From NCBI GenBank assembly GCA_008704415.1, contig VXIS01000014.1:244937-308936 (forward strand): DNA of 64,000 nucleotides, read 5' to 3'. The translations under genes were made by a program, and so were the position numbers. The notes beneath the pieces were generated by a model that saw nothing but the letters and a program-made list of their open reading frames with translations, was not told where the DNA came from and ran no database searches. Source of the DNA: Sphaerosporella brunnea. Lineage: Eukaryota > Ascomycota > Pezizomycetes > Pezizales > Pyronemataceae. This document shows, piece after piece, positions 1-10,643 of this stretch (positions are counted from its first letter, which is position 1; each line of letters begins with the position of its first letter).

Positions 1-2
1 AC

Positions 3-833
3 GTCGGTATCGCGCCGTTGCCGCCACCACCCGGTCATGTCCCCGTTCAGCCAGCTCACGCCCCACCAGTCAATGTGCCCAAACAGTCCACGCCAGTCAT
101 TCCTCCTGCTCAGCCCACCCAGCGTCAAGGGAGTGCCTCTAGCACGCCGAGCCAAGTTCCAGAGAAGGCTCCAACTCCAGCTGTCGAACGGGTCTCATCT
201 CCAAAACCGAATGCGCGTTTGCCATCACCTGGAACGCCACCTGCTGGGCCCCTGCCAGATATTCCCACGGAGCACTCTCTGCCGCCATCTCCAGCACCTG
301 TGGAGACGCAGACGAATGGCACCAACGGCATACACGGCACATACGAGTCTGCGGAGTTTTCCAACGGGCAGTCTCAGGAGGATTGCGTATTCCACTTGCC
401 AGCTGGCCTGCAAGATCTCATGACATCCTTTGAAGCGACCAAAAAGAGACTCTTGCCAAATCCGCCAGCACTCGCCCAATATCTGGAGACGTCATTCTGC
501 CATGCTCCTGATTCCATCGATGCCGAAAAGCCAAAACACTACAAGCCTACGCAGAGATATAATACCCCAAGCCACTATCCCCAAGAGCCATTGCCGATTT
601 TCGACGATCCTGCGCTTTACAGGCGTGTAGATACGGACACGCTGTTTTACGTGTTTTACTATCGTCAAGGAACCTACCAGCAATATCTGGCTGCCAAGGA
701 ACTCAAGCGTCAGAGTTGGCGATTCCATAAGCAGTATCAAACGTGGTTCCAGCGACACGAAGAACCCAAAACCATCACAGAAGAGTTTGAGCAAGGGACC
801 TACCGGTTTTTTGACTACGAGAGCACATGGTAG
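3..833 (+). CDS. NOT5: CCR4-NOT complex subunit NOT3/NOT5, C-terminal part
   Basis: The reading frame is already open at the left edge, so the gene is partial and its N-terminus lies outside the window. The stop is TAG at 831-833. About 130 residues of Pro/Ser/Thr-rich linker are followed by the NOT2/NOT3/NOT5 domain at the C-terminus. The segment with FYYRQGTYQQYLAAKELKRQ, a Trp/His-rich stretch and the final FEQGTYRFFDYESTW is the conserved NOT-box end of NOT3/5-type subunits. NOT3/5 is a core subunit of CCR4-NOT; its NOT box pairs with NOT2 and docks on the NOT1 scaffold, linking the deadenylase to mRNA decay and translation. No intron is visible in this part. The family call is firm; fungi usually have one gene of this type, so NOT3 versus NOT5 is only a naming choice. 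Confidence 0.93.
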   Translation, partial: VGIAPLPPPPGHVPVQPAHAPPVNVPKQSTPVIPPAQPTQRQGSASSTPSQVPEKAPTPAVERVSSPKPNARLPSPGTPPAGPLPDIPTEHSLPPSPAPVETQTNGTNGIHGTYESAEFSNGQSQEDCVFHLPAGLQDLMTSFEATKKRLLPNPPALAQYLETSFCHAPDSIDAEKPKHYKPTQRYNTPSHYPQEPLPIFDDPALYRRVDTDTLFYVFYYRQGTYQQYLAAKELKRQSWRFHKQYQTWFQRHEEPKTITEEFEQGTYRFFDYESTW

Positions 834-3800
834 GGCATCTCATTCCTATTACACGGTCACTATTGCTAAACCACCGTTCGTCAAGGATGAACCGGAGAAA
901 GTCCGATTTCAAGTTCGTTTACAAGTATCTTGAGGACGATCTGTGAAACCAGCACCAGCCTTGAGGGTTTCTCTGTACACAGCCAGAAAATTGCTCGCCA
1001 CTCAGGGCATACATGCACTCGCCGGCTAAGGCCATTTTCTCTTTAGTCTGTAGCTTCATCTCTCCTTAAATACGAGCTGTCTCCGTGCAGCGGTGGGCGT
1101 ATTTTTTTCCCTTCTTTTTCCTTTGTTTTTCCTTGTTTTCTCTCCCGGTTTCATGGTGTTTGCTGGATTTACAAGCAATTGGGTGCTGCTGTCTGTACCT
1201 CTGTCATCTAGGGTTTCTTTTCCATTTCCTTTCGTGCTGTTCTGTTCTTGCTTCCCGCTGCTTGCGAGCAACAGCAAACAATGACGGTGCTGGGGAGCAC
1301 ATCCATACTTACCATTAGTAATGTGTGTGTTTGTAGGTAGCTAACTTCAACATACGCGGGCGACCCCTTGATATCTGCTGATCGACCGCTCGTCCTTTCG
1401 ATTTTATGATTGCTTGGCGTGGCCGGCTACGGTCTGTTTGGGTTCGGTGTGAAGCACTGGCGGATCAGTGGCGTTTATCTCCAGATTCCACCCGGGTTTT
1501 TCCATTGGTCGAGCTCGTCGCGGCACCCGATTCTCAAGCTTCCAATCGTCAGGCTGCCGATTGTTAGGTACTTGTCGAGTGCGTACAGCTGCTTCTGGAG
1601 CAAGCTTGTATCGTTGTGTGCCTGAGAACTTTAATCACACCTGGATAGAGGTTGGAGGCTTGCATCACACGCTGCCTACACAATAAGCTGATTCCGCCCA
1701 CGCCGGAAGAAATCACTTCCGTGAGCCCAACCAAGCCGCTCAATCATGAGGTAGGGCTTTCCAGAGTAAAAGAATTACTCAACGCTTTATCATGGCCTTT
1801 GATTTCTGTAAAGTCCAGTGCGGAGGCGGTTGCATGGTGAGAGTGATCAAACTCTTTTTGCCATTGCTTCTCATCAACGTGTTCGTTGAACCACTTTGGT
1901 CTTTTGGCCGGTGGTTATATCGACATGCCGTTGTGACTGAAAACCGCCACTGGCTTGGACATGAGGCGGATCGACAGCGACGACGATGTAGTTATCTTTG
2001 ACGTTGAGAAATCTATATCCCATCCTCGAGTTTGATCACCTATAATCACTCAGTTAAAGCGTTCCAGGTTGTCGATCTGTTTGTTGTGGGGGGGTACATC
2101 CGGGAAGAGGCACCGTTTAGGACTAGTCCGACCGTCCAAGCCCTCGAGCTTCGTGTATTCGACTAGATAGAATATGCAACTTGCAAGGGTGGGTCGGTCC
2201 GAGCCCCAATTCCGGCCGTGTGTATGTGTGTCTTAAAATTATCGGAATCAAGGTTCCGGCGTGGTTGCACGTTTCGAACGTTTCTGGTGAGGATTTCCAG
2301 TTGGTAACCCTGGTACGTACAAAAGTATTCTACATAATAGTCTACTTATGTACGATACACCCAAGCTCGCGATCGCCGCAAAGACAAAAGCCCCGGAGAA
2401 ATCGAATGCCCGTTGACTTCTACAACGATATCCGACAGGGATTATGTGAGGACAGCCAGATATTTGGCCCAGATCAGTATTCTACATACACCATACTTAC
2501 TTAGATCTATTTGTGAGAAAGAGCGAGCTATTGGGGATTTCCGCTCTCCAGAAAGTCTTTCGCGATGTCATCGAGCTTGCTCTTAAAGTCGCCCCCCTTC
2601 GAGTAAACCGTTCTGGATAGAGATATCCCGCACTTTATTAACAGCATCTGGAGTACATATGCGGGGTCGCAGTACATAAAGGCAGCAGAAGTCCATCACT
2701 ATTCTTCAGACCGACGACGTCTCGATCTTCTGACTGCCACACAGGGTCATGCTCCGAGGAATACTCCGACGGTCAGAAAAGCGATTTGGTCGGAACCAGG
2801 TACGATGGCAGTGAAAGCGCCAGCGATATCGACCCACGCTGCTCTGGGAAATGACATGTCGTCACCCCGCTTTTTGAATTCATTTTCAGGCTGGATTGAC
2901 TGCCACAGGTAAAGGCGGGTGGTGCTGTATAAGAAGCAGGTTGTTTTTCTCACTGTGGCTTTCGAGATACTCTACCTCCTACATACAGAGAGTAAACACA
3001 CAATATCAGCAGAGGTGGGGGCGGGTCGAAGGAGCTGCTCGCGAGCGGGGAACCGCCGCGGCGTGCGTCGCCACTGCAATTCCGGATTCCTTGCAATATA
3101 TTGCATACACATTGCCCTGACCCCTTCCATGCATGCAGGGCCGAAAGAACAAGCTTTCGCCAAGGGCGACGCGATTGGGTACCAGCGATCTGAATGTTTG
3201 AAGAATTTGAAGGGGGAGGGATCTTTGAAGCTGAGAAAATGAGGTGGCGGCTGGAAATAATGTGGCTGATATCGATTGTGCCTAAAAACGGTGGGGAGCT
3301 GTCTATCTATGGTAGGCAGGTATCATACCTTGTGATCGGAAAATTGCACTTGCATTGCCGCACGCATGTACTCTATGTAAGGGCACTTTTGGAGATGAAA
3401 TACATGCCTGGGTACACGCCGCGCGCCGCTGCAAAGCGGCTGGTTTGTAATCTATATGTAGTATTTACCGCACTCCGCTCTTGAGTTTACTCTTTGATGT
3501 CGATGTTTTCTGCTCTAGTGAACTGGAACTCTCGTGGCCTCCAAGACCGTCCCGCCCGCGCAGGCGCGCACAGAAGATCGACTCCCGCAGTGATTTTTAA
3601 AAGGTAGATGGTTAGCCTGTGATTACAATGATCACAACCCGAATCTACAGATGTCATATCACCAGGCGTCAACGCGCGTTCGATGAGTCTGATGTGAGAT
3701 GTCATCGGTAAAGAGTGGTATTAAAAGATCGAGACGTCTAAGCCACGCACTCCAGCCACACTATACTAGTAACTGTTCCGAGGAGCGACCCACCCTTGAC

Positions 3801-5095
3801 GGGGCTAAAAACGGTGGGTTTCATCGAAATGCCCATGACAGCATCCGGCGGGAACCCAGCGCGTCAACGCCCCGAACATCCGTTGTTTGTGTTACTACGC
3901 ACGGAGCGGATATGTGTTGCTTCCAGCTGCTAGCTGCGTGCTGGCGGAAGCAGAGAAGCGATGAGATCTTCTTTTTTTTTCTTTTTTTTTTCTCTTCTTT
4001 TTTCCTCTGCGATCGATGCCAATTGGAAGTCTCCATTTGCAATGCTGTGCAGTGAAAACAATACGTAGCATGATGTAGGTATACGTAGCAAAAGTGAGTG
4101 TGTGTGTGCTCGAACCCGTTGTTCATGTTGTTGTTGTTCCTAACTAACCAACGCTCGACACCGACGTTTGTCGAGCACAAGTCCTTTGTCACTTTTACTC
4201 AACTGTCACGCATTATCTATCTAGCTTGTAGCTGCTTCTACTGTTGTCGGTGGCACACGTGGAATATGTAGTAATCTCCACGCCCGACGGAAATAGAACA
4301 AAGGAGGCCTGAAACGCAGCCGTCCGTCTGCAAACCGTGCATACGTGACAATATTTCCCAGTGGTGATGATGCGATTGTCTCTTTCTTTCTTCTCTCTGG
4401 GATTGTCATTGTCGACAATTGCAAGACCGTCCGTTGTGCTTGCGAGGTGCAGATATGTCGTAGCAATTGATTGCTTCTTCTGCCAAGTTGAGCCCGTGCG
4501 TGTGAGGAGAGGGGAAAACCAGTCGTTTACTCTCTCTTCCCCATCCACAGCAGCCACGCGGCCCATCCAGCCACTCTCACTCTCACTCTCACTTCAGCTC
4601 CCCGCTGTCGCATTGGGTGGCTGATAATCCCTAATCCCTCTCTAAATTTCTATTTCCACTTCCACTTCCACTCAAAAGAGCTGTGCGTTTTTCTGCGCCA
4701 CATGCTAGCCCCCCCCCCCCCCCTCCAAAAAAAATAAAAATAAAAAATAAAAAGATGCTGGCTGGCTATTGGCTATACCATACCCAGCCTTTCTACTCCG
4801 CCTTCTGCAGCATGTAGGTACTGCTCAGTGCTCACCCATTTCAAAAGCTTGGTCTCACCCGCCCAATGAGAAATATAAGACCCCCCCCCAACCCCCAGCC
4901 ATCCTTCTTCCTATCCATTCGCCAATCCCTCCAACATACATAATAATAAAACCCCCCCCGCTTCCCTCGCGCATTCTTCTTCGCAACAGTCGCTCTCTAG
5001 CTGTTCTTTCAAATCCAGCCTCCTAACTTCTTTGTTTACTGCTCGACTTGATCCTTCGTTATACTCCCACCTCCACAATCTTTACATCAGCAAAC
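834..5095. other. Gene-free stretch, 4.3 kb
   Basis: I see no convincing gene between NOT3/5 and SOD. Open frames here are short (at most about 120 codons), overlap on both strands and have biased or pyrimidine-driven composition. Several pyrimidine or purine tracts are present (around 1100-1150, 3970-4005, 4570-4600), plus a C-run at 4711-4724 followed by an A-rich tract. The last 400 bases are pyrimidine-rich and hold the SOD promoter and 5' leader, with an A/T-rich block near 4870-4880 and CT-rich DNA up to the ATG at 5096. Confidence 0.6.
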
Positions 5096-5978
5096 ATGCA
5101 GTTCAAGACCATCATCGCTGCCTCCCTCCTGTCTCTGGCTTCCGCTCAGACTGTTGCCAACCCCGAGCCCGCCGCGGCTATCTACGACAACCCCGTTGGC
5201 AAGGTCTACTCGGCCACTTTCGACGGCAGCAAGGGCGTCACCGGAAAGCTCACCTTCCAGGCGGGCTCCGGCGGCAAGGGTGTTGATATTTCCGTCCAGC
5301 TCAAGGGCTTCGTGGGCGAGCCTGGTCCCTTCGGATACCATATCCACGACCAGCCCGTCCCCGCCGACGGCAACTGCACTGCTACCAAGGCCCACCTGGA
5401 CCCCTACGGCCGTGGCCAGGCTACCCCCTGCGATCCTTCCCAGCCCCAGACTTGCGAAGTTGGTGATCTCGCTGGAAAGCACGGAAAGATCCCTGCCTCC
5501 TCGTACGGTAAGTCGAGCCGAGTCGAGGCGACACCTCGGTACCACGTTTGATGATGATGCTTACATGTCTGAAACTATAGGCCCGGTCGACTTCGCGGCT
5601 AAGTACAATGACCTTTATGCTTCCACCAAGCCTGGCATCGGTGCATTCTTGGGTAACCGCTCCATCGTCATCCACCGCAATGACGAGGCCAAGTCTCGTT
5701 TGGCTTGTGTGAACATCGTTTTCGACGAGGAGTGCTCTTCCAGCGCCACTGTTCCCAGCGCTACCGGTCCCCACTCTGTTCCTGTTGGCACTGGCTCCCC
5801 TGCCCCCGGCTCCACCGGCTCCCCCTACTACCCGGGCAACAACGGAACCAACACTACCACTACTAGCAGCCCCGCCCCTCCTGCTGAGTCGGTCTACACC
5901 GGCTCCGCGGCGTCCTTCGGCATCAACTCGATGGTTGCCGTCGGTGGGTTGGTTGCTGGTATGATGATGGCTTTGTAA
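5096..5978 (+). CDS. GPI-anchored extracellular superoxide dismutase (fungal Cu-only/CuZn SOD-like)
   Basis: Two exons, 5096-5507 and 5581-5978, with a 73-nt GTAAGT...TAG intron; 269 aa. Residues 1-18 form a signal peptide. The SOD beta-barrel has the copper-site motif YHIHDQ (His82, His84), His100 in KAHLDPYG, His169 in IVIHRND and the active-site Arg in SRLACVNIVF. A Ser/Thr/Pro/Gly-rich stalk follows, then a hydrophobic tail ending MVAVGGLVAGMMMAL, typical of a GPI-anchor signal. It should convert superoxide to peroxide and oxygen at the cell surface or wall. The loop between His100 and His169 is short and looks like that of fungal Cu-only SODs (Candida SOD5 type) rather than cytosolic CuZn-SOD; that subtype is an inference. 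The start was chosen because the upstream in-frame extension is not signal-like and this ATG begins the signal peptide. Confidence 0.92.
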
Positions 5979-6135
5979 ATTGAGTTATGAAGAGGAGGAG
6001 GGGAAAGAGGGGCGGCGTGTTGAGGTGGTGGTAATCTAATGGGCTTAATGGCGGGGATATTTGGAAATATTGCCATTAGGTGTGAATGGACTGAACTGTA
6101 GCAAAGCATGAGATCTGTTAGATACCCGGATTCTG

Positions 6136-6170
<35 letters not shown>

Positions 6171-6640
6171 CTTTTCTTTTTTTTTTTCATTTATCAGCAT
6201 GTTCGGTTTCGCAGTGTACAATTTTTTGGGGGATATTTCTTGTCCATAAATTCTTGGAGTGCAAGGGGGCAATTCATACCTATTTTGTTTTCTTTTTTTC
6301 TCCTTTTTTCGTATCTCCTTTTCTTGCGGTGTCTGGAATACACACCCTCTGGTGGAGGTTGATATGCCAACAAAACAAAGCCCGGGCAACAACAGAACCT
6401 TGAACGGGAGAACCGCATGTCGGCGCAGAAGTAACTAATCGGCTGATTGGTTGATTGGTAGAGTGCGGTCGATCGGAGTCGATCCTGCATAGCCTCGTGG
6501 CATGGCAATCAAATAGTGGGGCATAGGTATTCCTCGAGTTGTTTCACGTAAGGGGGTTCTCACTTAACTACACACATGCGCTTCGCCGACATAAAATTTG
6601 GTCATCTTATATATTCGAGTGATAAATAGTGAACCAAACG
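5979..6640. other. Intergenic, SOD 3' side with long T tract
   Basis: No gene seen. It contains the SOD 3' region and a long, nearly pure T tract at 6140-6188 with further T-rich DNA to 6330. The poly-Lys and poly-Phe open frames here are artefacts of that tract. Confidence 0.6.
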
Positions 6641-7038
6641 AATCAATATCCTGCCGACCAGATTTGTACATATAGATAATCAGCAACCGCCAAGCCGGCC
6701 AGCCGATTGATTTTTCACCAATAACTCCAACTCCAAGAAGTCGTGTGAAAAAAAAGCCGGGGGCCAATATAATATTAATCCTATCTTATAAGGCCAGTTT
6801 TGGGGGATCTTGGGGAGGGTGGTCGGTCCCCTGCATATATGGTGGAGCGGGAAATATAATACCTATTGATGACCTCCAATTTCTCTAAAACCCAAGAACA
6901 CATCAGAGAAGATGACGGTAGATACCCAACTTTGAGCCCGGTTGTAAGTAATGGTTGTGTTGTGTTTTTGGAGCGTATTTGGTTCATCATCTGCTCGGCC
7001 TGGCGGTTGCCGGGATATCTGCTCGGCAAGATAGAACA
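6641..7038. mobile_element. MITE whose ends match the Ginger-like element at 32078-35316
   Basis: A roughly 400-bp non-coding block with inverted ends. The left end (from about 6646) reads TATCCTGCCGACCAGATTTG and carries a nearby CAACCGCCAAGCCGGCCAGC motif. The right end (to about 7038) is the inverse form, with CTGCTCGGCAAGATAGAACA and a matching CGGTTGCCGG block. The same arrangement (TGTTCTATCCTGCCGAGCA, then a GC-rich CGCCAAG/GGCCGGC block) forms the ends of the Ginger-like element. I therefore read it as a non-autonomous relative. A target duplication is not clear, so the limits are good to only a few bases. It lies between the converging SOD and endopolyphosphatase genes. Confidence 0.6.
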
Positions 7039-7319
7039 CATACATACAGAGCTGTTCGGCTTCGCCTCTCAAAGAATCACGATTTAATAGCAACATCATT
7101 ACCATATATACAAAATACAGCCTCTATACACATTTAAGTATTGAACTCTAACAAATCCACCCCACCCCGCATTGGCATCAAGTACTCCAACATTCCTTCA
7201 TAAAGCATCATCATCATCATCAAACAAACTGAAAGTTTCGCTGAACAAAGTCCATAATCCCTAGACGCCAATCACGAAAATGTAAAGAAAATGTACCGAG
7301 AAACCAAGACATCTCTTGC

Positions 7320-9609
7320 TCAAAGCTCGTATTCCTCCCTTTCTTCCTCTGGAGCACACTCAGCTCTTTTCGCCTCAAATTGCTTCAACTCCTTGCCATC
7401 CACCGTGCTGACGAAAGCCCTCTTCACAAAGGCGTGCCACACCTTATCTCGAGCCTTCTTCTCTCGATGATTCTTCTTCTTTTTCTTTCTGGGCTCCGTC
7501 ACACCACCGTCGTTGTCGACCAGCTTCTCGGCGTCCCAGTCTCCGTCGCTATCTTCATTGTTGGGCGAAGTTGAAGCCGACTTCTTGTTTGGCGATGCAT
7601 CCACGATGGCCTGGGCCAGCCTGATGTAACTTCGAACGGTGAGATCTTTGAGCTTATAGACCTTGTCGGTCCGCGTGTCATATTCCACCTCGTATTGAAG
7701 CTTCGGGGAACGGCCCTTCCCAGTGGTGGCTTCGGTGCGTTTATTGTTCATGCCATCGAATTGGCTTGTTCCGAGAGTGTTATACTTGGTCAGGTTCAAG
7801 AAGTACTGCGTGTATCCGATAAACGTGTAAGGCTGCATCGAATACGCAGGTCCCGGTGGTGCCGTTTTTGATGGTCCTTCAGGCATGCTGATTTTGTTTT
7901 TTTTCTTTTTTAATACCTGGATTTTCTCTTCTTCGCTAAGTTTCTCTTGTGAAAGCGATTCTAGTTTGAGCATGCCTTGTGTGTCCACCAAACCGGTGAT
8001 GTTGTATTCCATAACTCGGAGCGTCGGGAAGTAATTGGGCACCACAGAAGGGCTGACATGTGTGAGCACATATCGTTCCGCCCACTTCCCACCAAGACTT
8101 TTTTCGTTGCTAACCAAGTTGCTATCGTTCGCGCCGAGCGGCGAGACCATTTGAGCGAAAGCTTCTCGCAAAGAGTTCAGGTATGACTCGGCAGACGAGA
8201 CAGTGAGATATGGATCTTCTTCAGGATTGAATTCCTGGGGTTTGCATGTATCGAGTAGGCTTCGATCTGATGGAAGAAAACTAAAGTGATTGCTATCGGA
8301 CTTGTGGCCTTTCTTTGACTTCTTTCCCTTTTTGGGGTTGAGGTGTGGAGGCTTCAACTGCTCGCTATCTAAAAGCGTAAAGTGATCCAGGTTCATGTGG
8401 CCGTAAAGATGACCGACGATGACATCGCGATATTGCCTGGACCAAAGAACATATTTTTTCCAGCATCTGGCCGCAAACATAAGTCCCAAGCCTGAACACT
8501 GAAGCAAAAAGGTAGCACTCACGATTCATCCCAGCTCATTTTGGTATCAGTCCACACTGGTGGCACATGGCCGATCAGAATCGCCTTCATGCCTTGCTCT
8601 CTCATCAATGCGAGCTGCACGTTCAGCCACTCCATCTGCTCGTATCCGGGTTCCGATGGAGCATTGCAACCGTCCACAGCGGTGTTTGAATTGAAGAAAT
8701 ACCTTAGGGAAAATCAGCAGAAGCGTTGATTGCGTGGGGAACATGCGCACATAGTATTGAGGGAAAAGACAACGAGACCACCCTCAGAGGCCGGTCCCAA
8801 CTTGCCGTTTTCCCCGGGGACGACCTGCTGCCAAAAGTATGCTCCTTTGTAAAAGACGTGGTATTGGTCCTCGGGAATGAAGGGCTTCCACAATTCTAGA
8901 TACTCTTTAGTGAGTTGGCTTGGGCCTGGTTGCATGATATTGTGCGGATAAATATCGTTATTTCCCACGGTCGGCACGATGGGGAGCGTCAGTGGGCGCT
9001 CTTCATCCATACTGTTTCCGAAGACCTCTAGCATCTTGCCGACGGTTTTCTCGTTGGAATTGTAAATCTCGGCCTCGGTACGGGGGATCTTGACATCTTT
9101 GTCGTGGCGCGCCGAATCGCCGGTCCAGACGACAAAATCGATTTGCTAGTGGCACCCAGTCGCTGGTCAGCATCAAGATGACCAGCAATTATAAAGCCGA
9201 TGCTGAAGCATACGTCTTTTAGGTTCTCTTCGATCCACCTAAACGTCTCATCGACGAGGGTCCATGGAGTGTCGCAGGAACTCTTCTCCGCTCCATAGCG
9301 CCCGGCGGTGCCCGTCCCGCGGTGGCACTGATAACTTGGGTCGGTGCCAGGCTTGTAGTGAGAGTCTGGGTGGATATCTGCAGGGCCGTGGTGGTCAGAG
9401 GTACTTTGCGGAGACAGTTTACGGCGAGTATGCCTCTACGAACCGGTTATGTGCAGAAACCTGCCATGCAGTTTACGCTCCTGCGTCTGGGGCTGCTTTG
9501 GGTGCTCTACACGGTTCAGCTGGAGCGGCGTCTGGGCGGGGACCGCAGCAGCAGAGACGGCTGTCGCGGCGAGAAGTGCTGCGGCGACGATAGAAGCCGA
9601 CTTCACCAT
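7320..9609 (-). CDS. PPN1: Vacuolar endopolyphosphatase (metallophosphatase)
   Basis: Five exons on the minus strand: 9444-9609, 9214-9377, 8751-9145, 8523-8702, 7320-8466 (introns 66, 68, 48 and 56 nt); 683 aa, close to yeast Ppn1. The frame stays open across all four junctions. Residues 1-25 are a hydrophobic signal or anchor. The calcineurin-like phosphoesterase motifs follow in order: HITDIHPDSHYKPG (Asp56, His58), VVWTGDSARH (Asp120), PTVGNNDIYPHN (Asn173), LIGHVPP (His287) and VGHLYGHMNLDHF. The C-terminus is Lys-rich and ends in a conserved block near VWHAFVKRAFVSTVDGKE. Ppn1 cleaves long polyphosphate chains internally in the vacuole. The first donor site is GTTCGT, a weak consensus, but it restores Asp56 exactly. 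It is divergently arranged with the CorA-like gene. Confidence 0.93.
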
Positions 9610-10643
9610 AGCGTGTAGCTGGATAGCGAATAATATTCGAACGAGATTGGGGATTATATGAACATAACGAAAAGACAGAAGGCGAGGATTCCGAAAGCTG
9701 GAGCAGAGTATGGGGTCTACAGATTGGAGGATAATGATATGGCGAAAGCGGGGGAGGGGGTGGGTTTGGGGGGGGGGGGGCTGGTTGTCTTTGGACTTGA
9801 AAGTAAGGTAGACGGGGCGCACAGGTTTTCAGGGTGGGGTTTGCACTTTTCGAAAATGTCAACTTACCGAGCAGGACCCTGATGACGTCGAAGCACAGGC
9901 AGCTGGTCTGTGCGCGTGGTGTTTGTGGACGGTGATCCCTTTTTATGCACGCATCTGCATCGCGCACGCGTCGAGAAACACGAGAAACACAGCCGCGGCA
10001 GGCATAGCAGCGCCGATATACACACAGACTCCAGATGGCAGCCCTCACCGTCCTTTATATTGATCTTATCAAGTGCATGCGCCCCAAGTAATGCCTCTTG
10101 ATGAAGTGCTCCACTTGGACTCTCGAGTCTACTCGTAGATAGTGGACCCGTGAGTGTCGTCGATCGATCGATGAGAAGCACTCAGCACTCACGCACTCAG
10201 CACTCACTCACTCTACATAAGAACAGGCGGATATTCAAACGAAACTGCGCTGACGCGTCGCTTCCGACGAAAGCGCTGAGGAACTCGAACCCATCCACAC
10301 CATCCATCCATACATATCACTCCAATCACCGCCCACACATAACTCCTATCTATATCATTCCAATCAGATGCATGCTTGGTTACTTACTTACTCCTTCATC
10401 TTCACCGACACATGCGCAGCGGCAGCGCAACAGACAGTGGTTGGCGCTTTGGAACTGGCCGGCCCCTCGTGGCACCCAACAGAACAGCCGCAACATCAGA
10501 AGCACCAAGCATCTATATGTAGAAGTACTGCATGGCTAATCCCGCAAGCATGCATGCATATATACTCTCTCCTGGGCCGCCTGCGGCCTTAAATACTTCG
10601 CCTCACCAGATTACGTGCCCTCCTTTCCATACCCTTGGGATAA
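9610..10643. promoter_or_regulatory. Divergent promoter region between PPN1 and the CorA-like gene
   Basis: About 1 kb without a supportable gene separates the two start codons (9609 on minus, 10644 on plus), so both promoters must lie here. Visible features are a G-run at 9769-9780, a small direct repeat built on ACTCAGCACTCAC at about 10178-10212, and pyrimidine-rich DNA just before 10644. I could not assign transcription factor sites. Confidence 0.5.

Noticed and set aside
1056..3484. Several 60-110-codon frames between NOT3/5 and SOD
   Set aside because: They overlap on opposite strands, depend on pyrimidine tracts and show no family features.
3821..4566. Minus-strand frames of 117-123 codons
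   Set aside because: Low-complexity Lys/Glu runs come from the A/T tract at 3970-4005; the rest has no recognisable domain.
5154..5545. Long open frames in other phases across the SOD gene on both strands
   Set aside because: They are shadows of strongly codon-biased SOD exons.
9436..10048. Minus-strand 128- and 191-codon frames upstream of PPN1
   Set aside because: The first only contributes the PPN1 exon 1 from the ATG at 9609; the parts upstream are Pro-rich translations of promoter DNA.
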